Of a stretch of DNA of 64,000 nucleotides, positions 1 through 9,811 are shown in pieces. Numbering within the stretch: the first letter of the stretch is position 1; the number at the start of each line of letters is the position of its first letter. The DNA comes from Oscheius onirici. Its lineage: Eukaryota > Nematoda > Chromadorea > Rhabditida > Rhabditidae. The notes beneath the pieces are model-generated. The model saw only the letters and a program-made list of their open reading frames with translations, was not told the DNA's origin and ran no database searches. The DNA lies in the NCBI GenBank assembly GCA_932521025.1, contig OW051472.1:620001-684000 (forward strand), written 5' to 3'. The position numbers and the translations under genes were made by a program.

Positions 1-480
1 TAACAGCAAAGTCTATCCGTCTTTGAACCAGTCAAGACACATTAGTTGCTATCGAGATCAGCTACTTCACAAGTAGAATGGGGACCAGATATTGGAGAAG
101 CTATTGGAGACATAGAAAATTTCCTCATCATGGGCCTCCATAGCTCCGACGCTCAATTAGACCAAGCCGATTGGTTTGGAGAGGACCTCAAGCTCAGTAG
201 TGCCACCGCTTAGCATCTACAAGAACCAGACGGACTTGAAGGAATAGGCGACCTTTGTTCTAGAGCATAAGCTACAGATTGGACTAGTTTCAGTCCTTCC
301 AGCTAGCTCTTTCGTAGGTGTCTAACGGACGATGCCTACTCGAAAATCCTGTTCCAAGTGAAGGAGTGTAAAGCATTAAAATCGGTAAATCCAGCATTAA
401 AATCAAACCGTTCACCGAAGTGTAGAGAATGTCACACTGAAAGAGGGAGGTATGTAAAAAGTACAAAAAAAACAGGATCC
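1..480 (+). mobile_element. Partial copy of foldback-like transposon, inner part
   Basis: This stretch is nearly identical to 36055-36530 in the same orientation and to the reverse complement of part of 50770-51600. It enters the window inside the element and runs through the conserved ~150-bp segment that precedes the 41-bp tandem array. The coding pieces seen in the 36-kb copy are interrupted here: a TAG replaces a sense codon in the part matching the 36.2-kb ORF, near base 210. It is a decayed relative of the element at 35267-36776; the left part lies outside the window. Confidence 0.75.
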
Positions 481-482
481 AG

Positions 483-1556
483 TTGTTAGGCGGCGTCGGT
501 TGTAGCCGCCACAACAACCGCAAATATTAGGCGGCATCGGTTGTGGCCGCCACAACAACCGCAAATGTTAGGCGGCGTCGGTAGTGGCCGCCACAACAAC
601 CGCAAATATTAGGCGGCGTCGGTAGTGGCCGCCACAACAACCGCAAATATTAGGCGGCATCGGTTGTGGCCGCCACAACAACCGCAATTGTTAGGCGGCG
701 TCGGTTGTAGCCGCCACAACAACCGCAAATATTAGGCGGCGTCGATTGTGGCCGCCACAACAACCGCAAACATAAGGCAGCGTCGATTGTGGCCGCCACA
801 ACAACCGCAAATGTTAGGCAACGTCGATTGTGGCCGCCACAACAACCGCAAATGTTAGGCAACCTCGATTGTGGCCGCCACAACAACCACAAATATTAGG
901 CGGCGTCGATTGTGGCCGCCACAACAACCGCAAACATAAGGCAGCGTCGATTGTGGCCGCCACAACAACCGCAATTGTTAGGCGGCGTCGATTGTGGCCG
1001 CCACAACAACCGCAATTGTTAGACGGCGTCGGTGGTAGCCGCCACAACAACCGCAAATATTAGGCGGCGTCGGTAGTGGCCGCCACAACAACCGCAAATA
1101 TTAGGCGGCATCGGTTGTGGCCGCCACAACAACCGCAATTGTTAGGCGGCGTCGGTTGTAGCCGCCACAACAACCGCAAATATTAGGCGGCGTCGATTGT
1201 GGCCGCCACAACAACCGCAATTGTTAGGCGGCGTCGATTGTGGCCGCCACAACAACCGCAAATATTAGGCGGCGTCGGTAGTGGCCGCCACAACAACCGC
1301 AAATATTAGGCGGCGTCGGTAGTGGCCGCCACAACAACCGCAAATATTAGGCGGCATCGGTTGTGGCCGCCACAACAACCGCAATTGTTAGGCGGCGTCG
1401 GTTGTAGCCGCCACAACAACCGCAAATATTAGGCGGCGTCGATTGTGGCCGCCACAACAACCGCAATTGTTAGGCGGCGTCGATTGTGGCCGCCACAACA
1501 ACCGCAATTGTTAGGCGGCGTCGATTGTGGCCGCCACAACAACCGCAAATGTCGAA
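483..1556 (+). repeat. 41-bp tandem array, about 26 copies
   Basis: Units of 41 bp read approximately GTTGTGGCCGCCACAAC, then AACCGCAAATATTAGGCGGC, with single-base variants (AATATT, AATGTT or CAATTG in the spacer). Each unit holds an odd-centre palindrome, GTTGTGGC-C-GCCACAAC, able to form a hairpin with an 8-bp stem. The same array flanks the transposon copies at 35-37 kb and 50-52 kb, so this is a long terminal block of that element rather than a centromeric satellite. Short ORFs across it on both strands are artefacts. After 1556 the sequence returns to a short piece matching the element (about 1557-1612). Confidence 0.9.
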
Positions 1557-1707
1557 AGAGACTTGCGGCTCTTTCGTAAGTGTCTAACGGACGATGCCTA
1601 CTCGAAGATCGAAGATTAGTGAGGGATAGACGGTCAGAGCGACAGAGGGACAGAGTTCCTTCGGTGTTGCGTGCGTTTGCTTAGGGACTCACAAGGAAGG
1701 AGGTCTT

Positions 1708-1881
1708 CTACTCCAGCTTGTCCTCCAGCCTGACAGTGGGCATGGTAGATTCACGGTACGGTTTCGGCATTTTCAGTGACAGTATAACGTCATCCTTCTT
1801 ATTACTCATTCTTTCGGTTTTCCGGTTACGAGTTATCTCCTGCCTGGTCCTGTAGAAGTAGCCATCCGAAAGCAGCTTGAA
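1708..1881 (-). CDS. Possible terminal exon, unknown product
   Basis: On the minus strand GTGTTTTCAG is followed by an open frame of about 57 codons ending in TAG at 1708-1710. The peptide is basic and hydrophilic. No upstream exon joins in a consistent phase, since the candidate donors near 1935 and 1985 leave stops, and no AATAAA follows. I do not recognise it; it may be a decayed exon or chance. Confidence 0.25.
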   Translation of the reverse strand, partial: FKLLSDGYFYRTRQEITRNRKTERMSNKKDDVILSLKMPKPYRESTMPTVRLEDKLE

Positions 1882-2062
1882 AACTGAAAACACAAGAATT
1901 GCAACTGATTCAAAAGAAGGTTAATTCCTCGCTCACGACTTCTCCTTGGACTTTCTCCTTGGACCCCGGTCAGAAGGAACTTACAAAATCATTATTGTCG
2001 TCATGGGTTTGATGAAGACTCCACTGTTCCGGGATCGGAATTGTTTCGACCTTATTTGGTCG

Positions 2063-2144
2063 CTATCCCCATCTCCCGACTCGCCCTGAAAAATTCTGAC
2101 CAGCTGGTATGTCTCTGTGACAGTGAAAAATGACAAAAAACTTA
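2063..2144. repeat. Direct duplicate of 2931-3003
   Basis: About 70 bases are nearly identical to 2931-3003 in the same orientation. On the minus strand both end in a pyrimidine tract and TTTTTCAG, so each supplies a splice or trans-splice acceptor. Downstream of the 2931 copy lies a 50-codon ORF. Downstream of this copy the corresponding ATG frame stops after six codons, although another frame runs to about 1985. This suggests a duplicated promoter/acceptor segment of a small minus-strand gene. Confidence 0.7.
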
Positions 2145-2488
2145 ACCATTGTCTTCTTTCCAGTTCCCTTGGTCGTCTTGTCCCTGGTAGTCTTTTTTCC
2201 CCCAGCGACTAGTTCTGAAGACGTGGCGAAAAGTGGAAGAGGCAGCCGTCGTCGTCGTCCATCCAAATGGCTAGATTTCCATCTAAACAAGCGAAAAAAA
2301 ACTCACAAACTTCTGTTAATTATGCCAAAAAAGCACAAATTGTGTATTTTTTTCACAGAAGCATTGTATAAAAAAATCGACAATTGACAATGGAAATTAA
2401 AGAGGGGATTAACCTATTTTAGCTAATAGAGAAGGAGAGGCACTAGAGTGATAAGTCCGACTTCAGGCAGAGACAGACGGCTGTGGCG

Positions 2489-2665
2489 ATGGATGAAATG
2501 GTAGAGTTGTTTGTACTCGGTAGCAACACCTCGTTACAAAGAAATGAGGGCGGTGGTGGCAGCAAGCCGAAGACGGAAGAACAGATGAGGTACAGGGATC
2601 TGGCAGATATGGAGAAGCAGGGCGAGGTGCAGATGGAGCTGCTGGACAAGACCAAGAGGAAGTAG
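2489..2665 (+). CDS. Small hydrophilic protein, unknown (58 aa)
   Basis: The ATG at 2489 opens 58 codons to TAG at 2663. An acceptor-like CCGACTTCAG lies 22 bases upstream, so the start may be a trans-spliced 5' end or this may be the last exon of a longer gene. The protein has a Gly-rich stretch followed by a charged tail rich in Lys and Glu that could be helical. Codon use looks coding. It converges on the minus-strand ORF ending at 2783. No family is recognised and no canonical poly(A) signal follows closely. Confidence 0.4.
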   Translation: MDEMVELFVLGSNTSLQRNEGGGGSKPKTEEQMRYRDLADMEKQGEVQMELLDKTKRK

Positions 2666-2782
2666 CTTATGATTTTGTTATTTGACGTTTGAGATTCTGA
2701 GACTATAGGCAGAGTTCTAAGAGGAGACTGTAGAGAGTGACAGCCTAAATTCAAATTCAAATTTATTACAATTTCAACGAGT

Positions 2783-2935
2783 TTATACTGATCTCTTCGA
2801 TTCCCTGATCTTCTTCCGTTCTTCGAGCTCTGCACTGCTCGTTTCTGGACTGGAGGTTTCTTCATGGTCGATCTCAGCTCCCTGTCCCTCTTCCCGCCAA
2901 GTCGTCCGTCCTGTCTCAGATTCGTCACTTCCCAT
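2783..2935 (-). CDS. Small acidic protein, unknown (50 aa)
   Basis: On the minus strand an acceptor (TTTTTCAG) is followed 14 bases later by ATG and 50 codons ending in TAA, with AATAAA about 15 bases beyond the stop. The protein is rich in Glu, Ser, Thr and Arg and ends in a basic tail. A longer frame (185 codons) overlaps in another register but has poor composition and runs past the AATAAA, so I prefer the short one. The upstream acceptor segment is duplicated at 2063-2144. No family recognised. Confidence 0.4.
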   Translation of the reverse strand: MGSDESETGRTTWREEGQGAEIDHEETSSPETSSAELEERKKIRESKRSV

Positions 2936-3294
2936 CTACCCGATTCGCCCTGAAAAATTCTGACCAGCTGGTATGTCTCTGTGACAGTGAAAAATGACAA
3001 AAAACAATTTCAACGAGTTTATACTGATCACATTGACGCGGAACCTCTCTTGCCAATCCAATTCTGCCCTATTTCACTGTCACTCCATCGAGGCCTGACA
3101 GCTTCCCCTGGTTTTCATTTCATTTCTAGTCCAGGTATCATCTTGAGCCACTTTTCTAGCAAAGTCCCCTTTTTCTAGTCCATCTTTCTGTTATATCCGT
3201 TACCTTCGTCCTGTCCAGTCAACACGATCGACTTCAGTGAGCTCATCTCCGTCTCTCTCAGCCAGGAGAGTTATCACGATTCATCATTGTGGCG

Positions 3295-3814
3295 ATGAAG
3301 AAGATGCTGCCAGGAGACATTTATCTCACCAAACTGATCAACGGAGAAATGGAGGGAGACAAGGAGGAACTCAGGATGGGCCTTCGGATCAAGAAAAAGT
3401 ACAGGAAAGTGCGCGGATCCGAACTGCAGATTGCTTTCTCCTGGCAACTGGGAGGAAAGACATTCGATGTTCGACTGAGCAGCCCCTCCCGACAGCAGGC
3501 CGACGGCGAACAGGATGGTTACCCTCGTTCCCAGCCTTCTGATCGACCAGGTGCCTTCTGTTCCCTGCTCGACAGAGCCTCAGGACCAATCTGCTGGTGG
3601 AACTCGTACCAAGCCGCTTGTGGAACCCGGAAACAACGCCAGGAAGAGTCAGAATTCTCTGCCGAGATCGACTTCTTCTCGTCCCAAGACAACTCGTCAA
3701 ACCGACACCTTGGGAGAAAAGCCGATGTCTTGTCTCCACAATCATACGAAGGCGACTCTTCAGAAGTCGTCGAGGCGTCCTGCTAAGATGAGAAAGTCCC
3801 ATAAAGGGCAGTAA
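3295..3814 (+). CDS. Basic protein of unknown function
   Basis: An acceptor (TCTCTCTCAG) at about 3260 precedes ATG at 3295. The first frame encodes a compact Lys/Glu-rich region of about 70 residues containing FSWQLGGK. The continuing coding frame to TAA at 3812-3814 is a Ser/Thr/Pro/Lys-rich tail in a different register. An intron at about 3518-3575 (58 bases, ending in CTCGACAG) restores the frame, as would one at 3551-3575. AATAAA overlaps the stop. It could alternatively be a single-base frameshift. No recognised domain. Confidence 0.5.
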
Positions 3815-4117
3815 TAAAGTCTGTGTAAAAAAGACTATGTATTGTACTTCTTTTAAAAAATGCTCGACTTTTCAAGAGTACTGTATTCAGTCTGTTTTGT
3901 AGGCTAGCTTTTGAAAGTTGCTAGTACACAGTCGCTCACGACAATCTACTGAAATCACGGAATCGTCTTCTTCGATCTGGGCAACGACATCGATTTCAGA
4001 ACAACTGGAAAGGGGGAAAGTACTACTAGAGAAAAAAACTTGAAAAATAACAGTACAAAGAGTTCATCTGTTCAACATGAAGAAGCACAAGTTACGTTGT
4101 CGTTTTGCATAAAAACA
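3815..4117. other. Intergenic, nothing recognised
   Basis: AT-rich sequence with no convincing coding frame, RNA gene or repeat boundary. Confidence 0.5.
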
Positions 4118-4175
4118 TACGTTGTCGTTTTCAAAAGCCCGACTTGTCAAAATCTCGACAAGACTTGACAAGTCA
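4118..4175. repeat. Dispersed repeat with GACTTGTC motifs
   Basis: The run ACGTTGTCGTTTTCAAAAG, followed by CGACTTGTCAAAATCTCGAC, occurs here and again at about 4629-4673. Related text with repeated GACTTGTC / GACAAGTC lies beside the family B copies at about 60740-60795 and 61885-61910. The inverted short motifs could form hairpins. It sits just past the stop codon of family B members and seems to travel with them. Confidence 0.55.
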
Positions 4176-4202
4176 CCTCTAAAACAAGTAGTTTGCTAGA
4201 GG

Positions 4203-4498
4203 CTATTCTAGCTCCTCGTCTCCTGCTGTGCGGACGTCTCCTACAATTTCTTCTACCAGGTCAGGTGTTTCTACTTTTTCAATTCTGACAGTATCCCTTG
4301 CGTTCTTTTTGAACATAAGAGAGACGGCAAAGTGACTGTCAGTTCGTGAATCCGCCACGTTATGACGGCCTTCGAAAGAGGGTATGTCATGATCAGTCTT
4401 TCCCGGCTCCTTCGGCACTTTCTTGAATCCACAGCGGTGTTTGGTATAGTTCTCGGAGACCCTCGGCGCCATTTGGAAAGGACTGATAGTTTTCTTCG
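4203..4498 (-). CDS. Family B copy 1, unknown protein
   Basis: On the minus strand an acceptor (ATTTTACAG) leads into an open frame with ATG at 4470-4472, ending in TAG at 4203. The protein has an N-terminal basic part with HRCGF, a middle with PSFEGR, and a C-terminal acidic module KVETPDL...GDEELE. The same sequence recurs at 60374-60715 (+), and the acidic end recurs at 61762-61849 (+). Upstream sequence around 4575-4620 is also conserved with 60260-60310. This is a lineage-specific small gene or an exon carried by a dispersed duplicate; no known domain. Confidence 0.5.
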
Positions 4499-4714
4499 CG
4501 CTGTAAAATTACTGACAGTTCATTCAGAGTCAGTGACATCCTCCTTTCCTCTTTTCTTTCTGTTTTAGGCTGGAGGACGAAATGACGCCAATATCTACCG
4601 ATGAATGAGCCAGTCTTTTGCTGGAAAGCACGTTGTCGTTTTCAAAAGCTCGACTTGTCAAAATCTCGACAGGATACCGGCTGGAAAGCAGCACCATGGA
4701 CCGTCAGATCCCAT

Positions 4715-4890
4715 GGACCTTCTAATTTTTCTGATGGCAAAACTAAATCTAACCGGTGGATGTATTTGGAAGCAAAAAAATCAGAAAAAAATGCGAAATG
4801 AATTTTTTTAGCCCGCCGCAAAATCCAACCTGGCCGCCTCACGCCGCAGCGCAACAACCGAGAATCAACAAGCCTGGTTGTAGCCGCTAG
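4715..4890 (+). repeat. Dispersed repeat shared with 12612-12780 and 10085-10170
   Basis: This segment matches 12612-12780 in the same orientation and the reverse complement of 10085-10170. It ends in a partial 41-bp unit (CCTGGTTGTAGCCGC), so it is probably a solo terminal piece of the foldback element family with adjacent unique sequence. Confidence 0.7.
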
Positions 4891-4964
4891 TCTCAACTTC
4901 TTACTGTAGAACGACAGTAGTTCCAGACAGTAGCATAGGAGTCAGAACAGTGGAACAGCATGGC

Positions 4965-5290
4965 CGGTCATCCTCAATATTCAGTACCTGAAAGGACCGA
5001 ATATCTTCTATGAAAATCAGCTGATTGAGTATTTGCTGGTAAGTTCAATGTAATTTTCATACAAAATGTTCAGCTCTGGGAATCTGGAGAGTACGGAATG
5101 AAAGGGCACGAATTCCGAAACTACAACATCCGTCACGATGTGACTTGGACTCGTCAGCAGTTGGCCGATGCTGAGATGAGAGTTGAGAACGGCGGGCACG
5201 TCTGGTACATTCCTAGGGAGCCAAGAGTCTTCGCATTGAACAGGATCCTGTGGATAAGACAATTCTTCGCATGACTGTCAGTCAAACATC
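4965..5290 (+). pseudogene. Family A C-terminal module, frameshifted
   Basis: Two exons are visible: one ending at 5038 (donor GTAAGT) with KGPNIFYEN, and one from 5074 (acceptor TTCAG) with WESGEYGMKGHEF. They match the end of the gene at 15433-17031 in exon structure and residues. Near 5205-5240 this copy carries two extra bases, which shifts the frame; the family ending can be read in the other register and lacks an intact stop context. It is therefore a broken tail of a copy lying upstream of the PTP-like exon at 5486. Confidence 0.6.
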
Positions 5291-5485
5291 GTCTGTACTG
5301 TATTGAACTGAAATAACCACTGTCTCCTCGTCTCTGCCTCTCGCATGCGATCTTCAAAACAGTAATCCTACAGTATTTGACAAGTTTCATGAAAGACTCT
5401 GACTTGTCACCTCTAAACCACACACTGCTATTCGGACGACTTCACTTCGTCGCCTGCTGCCCCACAAGAAAGCTGCTCCTGGAAG

Positions 5486-5625
5486 ATGAACTCAAAAAAG
5501 CAGATGGACGTGGAGAGGATGAGGACCTTTCTGGAACAGAATACGCAGGGAAGAAATCGCTATACTGATGTCGGATGCGTCGATGAGAGCCGAGTCGTCC
5601 TCAGTGGGCCCCAGAGCTACATCCA
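5486..5625 (+). CDS. Protein tyrosine phosphatase-like exon, N-terminal part
   Basis: The frame from ATG 5486 to donor GTAAGT at 5626 reads ...FLEQN..GRNRYTDVGC.DESRVVL...YI. This matches the start of the classical PTP catalytic domain, where N-x-NRY-x-DV precedes RVVL and the YINAS motif. The exon ends in phase 2. No exon carrying the HCSAG...R active-site loop was found nearby. A PTP-like C-terminal exon lies at 9579-9725, so the gene may once have spanned this interval and been broken up by family A copies, or may continue in exons I could not see. Confidence 0.55.
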
Positions 5626-5669
5626 GTAAGTCCCTGTCCCTGTCCCTGTTAGTTACTGTCAGTTTTCAG

Positions 5670-6498
5670 TCAAGTGAAAGAAATTCCCCAGTCATTCTCG
5701 CCCGTTACGGACAAGAAGAGCACTTCTTTGAGGTTTGACTCAACGATATTGTCAGCAAAACGATTCTGGACGACATTTTCGGTGGTCATTTTGATGAGCC
5801 TATTTGGGTCTTCTACCAAAATGACATTCATGCTCTACTTGAACTGGAGAAGAGCTACTGTACACTGGAAAAGGAAGGAACCTATCTCGTCGCTGTAGGT
5901 AGTCATATTCTCAGAACTTCATTTTTTCAGAGAGCTGAAGATATTCGAGCCCATCCTCACTCAGTAGAAGCTTTCAAGAGTGGAGTCAAAAGTTCTGAAA
6001 CCTCCCAAAGGTTCCCCTTCTTTGCTACTCACATGACCAATCGTCTCGTCAGTGCTGTTCTCAAAAGAGTAAGTTTCCTATGACTCTGTCTCGTCCACCG
6101 TCTGAATTTCAGGTTAAGTCGGACAACTGGATTGAGACTGTCCTGCCTTGCCAAAGACTGTCATAGATAGCGACGGGACATGTGGTGAAAAAAGATGGCA
6201 GAGTCAAAGCTGTGAGCATTATAGTTGTCATCCTGTGGGGAGATAATCCTCGGCCTGTGATTTTTCTGAAGAAGGATCCTCAGCAGAGTGAGTTGATTTC
6301 GGAGTTGAATACTGGAGAGTTTTCAGAGCTCGAGTCAGAATTGACGGTCCGGCCATTTATGCTGAATATTTTTGGATCAAACAAAGACAAATATATAGCA
6401 GAGTATCGAGGAGCTATGATAAAGAAACGGGGGATGCATGTAAGCCCGAAGGAGTTCGAGCAGTTTCTTAGCCGTTACCGCTTTGACCAGTTGACATT
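5670..6498 (+). pseudogene. Family A copy 1 with in-frame stops
   Basis: After acceptor TTTTCAG the sequence aligns with the intact copy at 7623: ARYGQEEHFF...IFGG.F.EPIWVFYQ...EKEGTYLVA, then a donor GTAGGT in the same place. The ATG is lost, and a TGA falls where others have Pro-Leu (about 5738). A second exon (5933-6068) matches the intact copies. A third exon from about 6114 hits TAG near 6164 but continues open for over 100 codons to a donor at about 6499, followed by a TTCTGGGAT exon start near 6621. At least two stops make it a pseudogene, yet it shows that the family extends well beyond its first two exons. Confidence 0.6.
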
Positions 6499-6688
6499 GG
6501 TAAGAGAATGCTTGAACAGAGAGGCAGATGGACAGGGACAGGGACAGGGACTCACAGTTTCAAAAATTCCATCCCTTGGTTTTTTGATTCCAGCTCTAAA
6601 AGTCTCCACAGTTCTGGGATGATCTCTGAGGTTTTGTGTCTTCTAAAATATGTACCATTACTAAGGAATTACGACTACTTACAGCGAT

Positions 6689-6898
6689 TCAATAAGTTTC
6701 TTCCTTTTCCGGAGTGAACCAGCTCTCATCCAATACCACTTCAGCAATGATCTGGTGCCGAAAAAAGACCCAAATGGTCTCGTCAAAGGGGCAGTCGAAG
6801 CGTTCAGCCAGAGGTTTCTTCATGACTCTTTTGGTGAGAGGAACTTCCAGAAAGTTTTCTTCTTGTCCAAAACGAGCTAGTTTAGCTGTCCCGGCCAT
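6689..6898 (-). pseudogene. Family A copy 2, truncated first exon
   Basis: Minus-strand ATG at 6896-6898 opens a frame aligned with the family A first exon (ARFGQEENF...DETIWVFFR...EKEETY), but it ends in a stop exactly where other copies continue with LVA and a splice donor. No second exon follows. The sequence has diverged but keeps its frame, including an insert relative to the IFGGH segment. Likely a truncated copy. Confidence 0.5.
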
Positions 6899-6989
6899 TT
6901 TTTGAGCGAAAGTCAGTTGCAACTCAAAAACGACTGGTTTTTTGAACTTGGATGACGATCTTGATGAGAGAAACAAGTAAAATTTGAAT

Positions 6990-7620
6990 TTATGATTGGT
7001 AGAAGAAGAGTGTGGAAAGACATGTCAACAACATATGGAAGCAGTTTGAAAGTCAAACGCCGTCAGGTACGCAATTGCGTAGATAGTTGTTTACATCTCA
7101 GCTGTTTAGCTGTTTCATGTTATTTCTCCCCGATTTCTACATTTCTCCAAAACGGAACAACCAGTCCTTTAAATTTTAGAGTCTTTTTTTGCATTTGTTC
7201 ATGCATTTTTATGTAATCACCATTTTCTTTACTTTATGCGTAAACAGATTAAAACGTGAAAAATGCTAAAAACGGCTGTAAAATTTAAAAGACTGGTGCG
7301 GTTGGTCCCGACACGAACAAATCTACCGTAACCCGCCAATAAGCTTGGTTCTGGACTGATCGATTAACAAAATAAAAATCTGTAAAAAAGTATAAGAAAC
7401 TGAAAGAAAATCTTCAAAAAAGACCTTCGATCAATCAATTTTCTCCGATTGCATCAGAAATATAGGCGCCAATTTCTCACTTTGTTTACATAAAAGTCGA
7501 CCCGCCCAATTTCTTTCCAGTCGATCGACCAGCTTCTTTATCTTTACGACTGGAATTCTGCCAGTCCAGAAACATTTGAATAGTCCTTCGTCTTTCAGTC
7601 GACCTGACTCATTTCCCAAA
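6990..7620. other. Spacer with one imperfect inverted repeat
   Basis: No gene seen. An imperfect inverted repeat pairs about 7148-7180 (CCAGTCCTTTAAATTTTA) with about 7279-7305 (TAAAATTTAAAAGACTGG); it may be a decayed mini-transposon. The remainder is AT-rich. Confidence 0.4.
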
Positions 7621-7622
7621 AA

Positions 7623-8055
7623 ATGGCCGATACCGTCGTCATTGCCCGCTACGCTGATGAAGAACAATACTTTGAACTTCCTCTGAAAGAACCCGTCATG
7701 AAGATGACTCTGATTGGCATATTTGGTGGTCACATTGCCGAACCCATTTATGTCTTCTACCAAAAGAAGAAATTGGCTGAACTCATATTGGAGGACAGTT
7801 ATTTTACGCCCAAAATGCCCGGAATTTATTTGGTGGCTGTAGGTTGATTTTTTCTCTTTTTTAAAAGATCTGGTTTAGAGGACGCAAGAACTTCGTGACA
7901 AACTAAATACCGTCGAAGATTTCAAGAGCGGAGTCAGAGCAGTTGAAGGGCCCCAGGAGTTCCTTTTCGTACCTTCACTGACCAATCGACTCATCTATAA
8001 TGTCCTCGTTCCCTCGTTCATAACAATAGTATTCTCCCGGTTCTTCCAAATATAG
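7623..8055 (+). CDS. Family A copy 3, apparently intact two-exon gene
   Basis: Exon 1 (7623-7838) starts at an ATG shortly after a TTTCAG acceptor and encodes RYADEEQYFELP...IFGGHIAEPIYVFYQKKK...YLVA. Exon 2 (7879-8055) joins in phase 0 and ends in TAG; the product is about 130 residues. AATAAA lies near 8222. No signal peptide or membrane segment is evident and the family is unknown to me. The phase-0 splice after YLVA is shared with copies 1 and 4, which supports the model. It is shorter than copy 1, whose frame extends past this point, so it may be C-terminally truncated. Confidence 0.55.
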
Positions 8056-8640
8056 CAGCGTCTTCTCTTCTCATGCATAGCAAACTTACACATCGTCCGA
8101 CAGGTTTGAGCAGTCTTGTCACAGATCTCCATGTCCATCTGGAGACAGTCCTTTAAAATTTGTGTTCAAAAGAACCTTACTCTTCTGAGAATCTTCTCAA
8201 TAAGAGTTCTTTCCAATATCCAATAAAAATATGGAAATGGTCGGCTATTGGAAGCGAGAGGAAGTGATCGGAAATGATAGGAACTGAGAGGAAATGATTG
8301 GATCTCTGGTTCTGCCTGAATTTATTTAACGCGAGTGTGTAGCTACTGCGCCCGTGCGAGCAAGCTGGTGCGCAGCGGACTCAAAAAATTGGCGGGAAAC
8401 GCAAAAATTTGAGGCAAACTGGGTTTTTCACTGCTTTTTTGTCGTTTTCTTCTGTTCTCATGATGTTTATCGTAAAAAGCATGTTGAAAACAGTCAGTGG
8501 AAGAAACAAATGGAAGAAAACACATTGAAATGGACGAAAATGGCCAGGTTTTGACATTTTTGGGTAAAACAGGCCGTTTTACCGCTAGACTGACTTTCTT
8601 CTGCTATCCTTTTGTTATTTCTCTTTGTATTTTGTTAGAA
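8056..8640. other. Intergenic between convergent family A copies
   Basis: Contains the probable poly(A) signal of copy 3 and a short run of GGAA(A/G)TGAT-like imperfect repeats at about 8230-8300. No gene recognised. Confidence 0.4.
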
Positions 8641-8826
8641 GGATCGATTTGCCTGAAGAAATAGGTAGGAAAGAAAATAAAATTGATGAAAAACGACTTT
8701 TTCGCTATTTTTGGAAAAAAAATGTTTTGAAAAGTCGCACAAAAGTACGGTAGAATCAGCCCGCCTATTTTCGTAGTTACACACTCGCTTTAATGACAGA
8801 GAGATAGAGAGAGTCAAGTCACGTAC

Positions 8827-9188
8827 GCTTTCGAAAACATTGTTGACGATACGATTGTTCTTGTGAACGACTGTCTTTGTGTAGGGCCCCAGTTGCCGAA
8901 CTGTGTGAGGACGAGCTCTGATATCCACTTCTCGCTGTAGAACATGATAATTAAAGCCACAAAACTGCCTACCGCCACGAGATATGTTCCCTCCTTTTCC
9001 GGAATGAAAAAGCTCTCTTCCAGTACCAGTAGGGCATAGATTTTCTTCTGGTAGAAGACCCAAATGGTCTCAGCGATATGACCGCCGAAAATGTTGACAA
9101 GTGTGGCTTTTGGGCCAGTTTCTCTGAGAGGAAGCTTAAAAAAGTGGTCTTCTTGTCCGTAATGGGCAATTGTGACATAATCGGGCAT
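8827..9188 (-). CDS. Family A copy 4
   Basis: Exon 1 (8973-9188) reads AHYGQEDHFFKLP...IFGGHIAETIWVFYQKK...EGTYLVA with donor GTAGGC at the conserved position. Exon 2 (8827-8934) continues in phase 0 and ends at a GTACGT donor. A possible third exon follows to a stop near 8643, but its composition is poor. Copies 3 and 4 are convergent, and 1, 2, 3 and 4 alternate in strand, so inversion accompanied duplication. Function unknown. Confidence 0.5.
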
Positions 9189-9578
9189 ATTCAGGGATAC
9201 TGTAGCGAGTCTGGGAATGGAGATAAGCCTGTACTGACTGGAAAGAACCTCTCTAAATGACTGGAGACTTCCAGTTAATAGTCTGGCTGATGGATGGCTG
9301 GAACACTTAGGGACAGTCATAGCTTTCCAGTGAAAGTCACTGAACAGCTGTCTCTATTCCGAGAGGTCTCTTGCTCATGCTCTCAGAAACAAACCAGCCA
9401 CTGGATGTATAAACAACAATCATTTTTTAGAAAGTGTTCGCAAAGTGAAAAAGTGTACAAGTATGCACATCGGTAAGAATTTTCAAAACTGTTCAAAATG
9501 ATGAAGAATTGATCCGGGAATGTCCTGGAAAACATTTGATGAGTATGTCAGTCCCTGTCCCTCTTACTGCTTCTCGAG

Positions 9579-9725
9579 CATCAGTACCTCTACGTCCACC
9601 AGGCCACTTTTCTCACTCGGAGCGGCTACGTCGACGTCGACCGCTTCAAGGAGAGGATGAAGGCGTTCGACAGGGACCACGACTGCATTTGGAAACTAAA
9701 TGAAGAAGCATCATCTGATAATTAG
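9579..9725 (+). CDS. Protein tyrosine phosphatase-like C-terminal exon
   Basis: After an acceptor (TTCTCGAG) the frame reads HQYLYVHQATFL...YVDVDRFKERM...IWKLNEEAS and ends in TAG at 9723-9725, with AATAAA directly after. QY-x-Y-x-HQA is the usual last helix of PTP catalytic domains, where QYxFxHxA recurs. It may be the end of the gene begun at 5486 or of a separate one. The upstream exon could not be resolved. Confidence 0.45.
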   Translation, partial: HQYLYVHQATFLTRSGYVDVDRFKERMKAFDRDHDCIWKLNEEASSDN

Positions 9726-9811
9726 CAAATAAACGTGGTCGCACTAGTTTTCTTCTTTTTTTTTGACAGACACAGATAGGGAGACAGAGAGACGGGGAAA
9801 AGGAGGGAATT

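Noticed and set aside
483..1556. CRISPR array or centromeric satellite
   Set aside because: Units are contiguous 41-mers without unique spacers, the genome is eukaryotic, and the arrays are tied to a transposon.
2443..3000. 185-codon minus-strand ORF
   Set aside because: It runs through an AATAAA and its composition worsens downstream; the 50-codon frame starting at 2935 fits signals better.
5674..5898. 75-codon ORF overlapping family A copy 1 in another frame
   Set aside because: It is the +1 frame of a family A exon, and residues conserved with other copies are in the broken frame.
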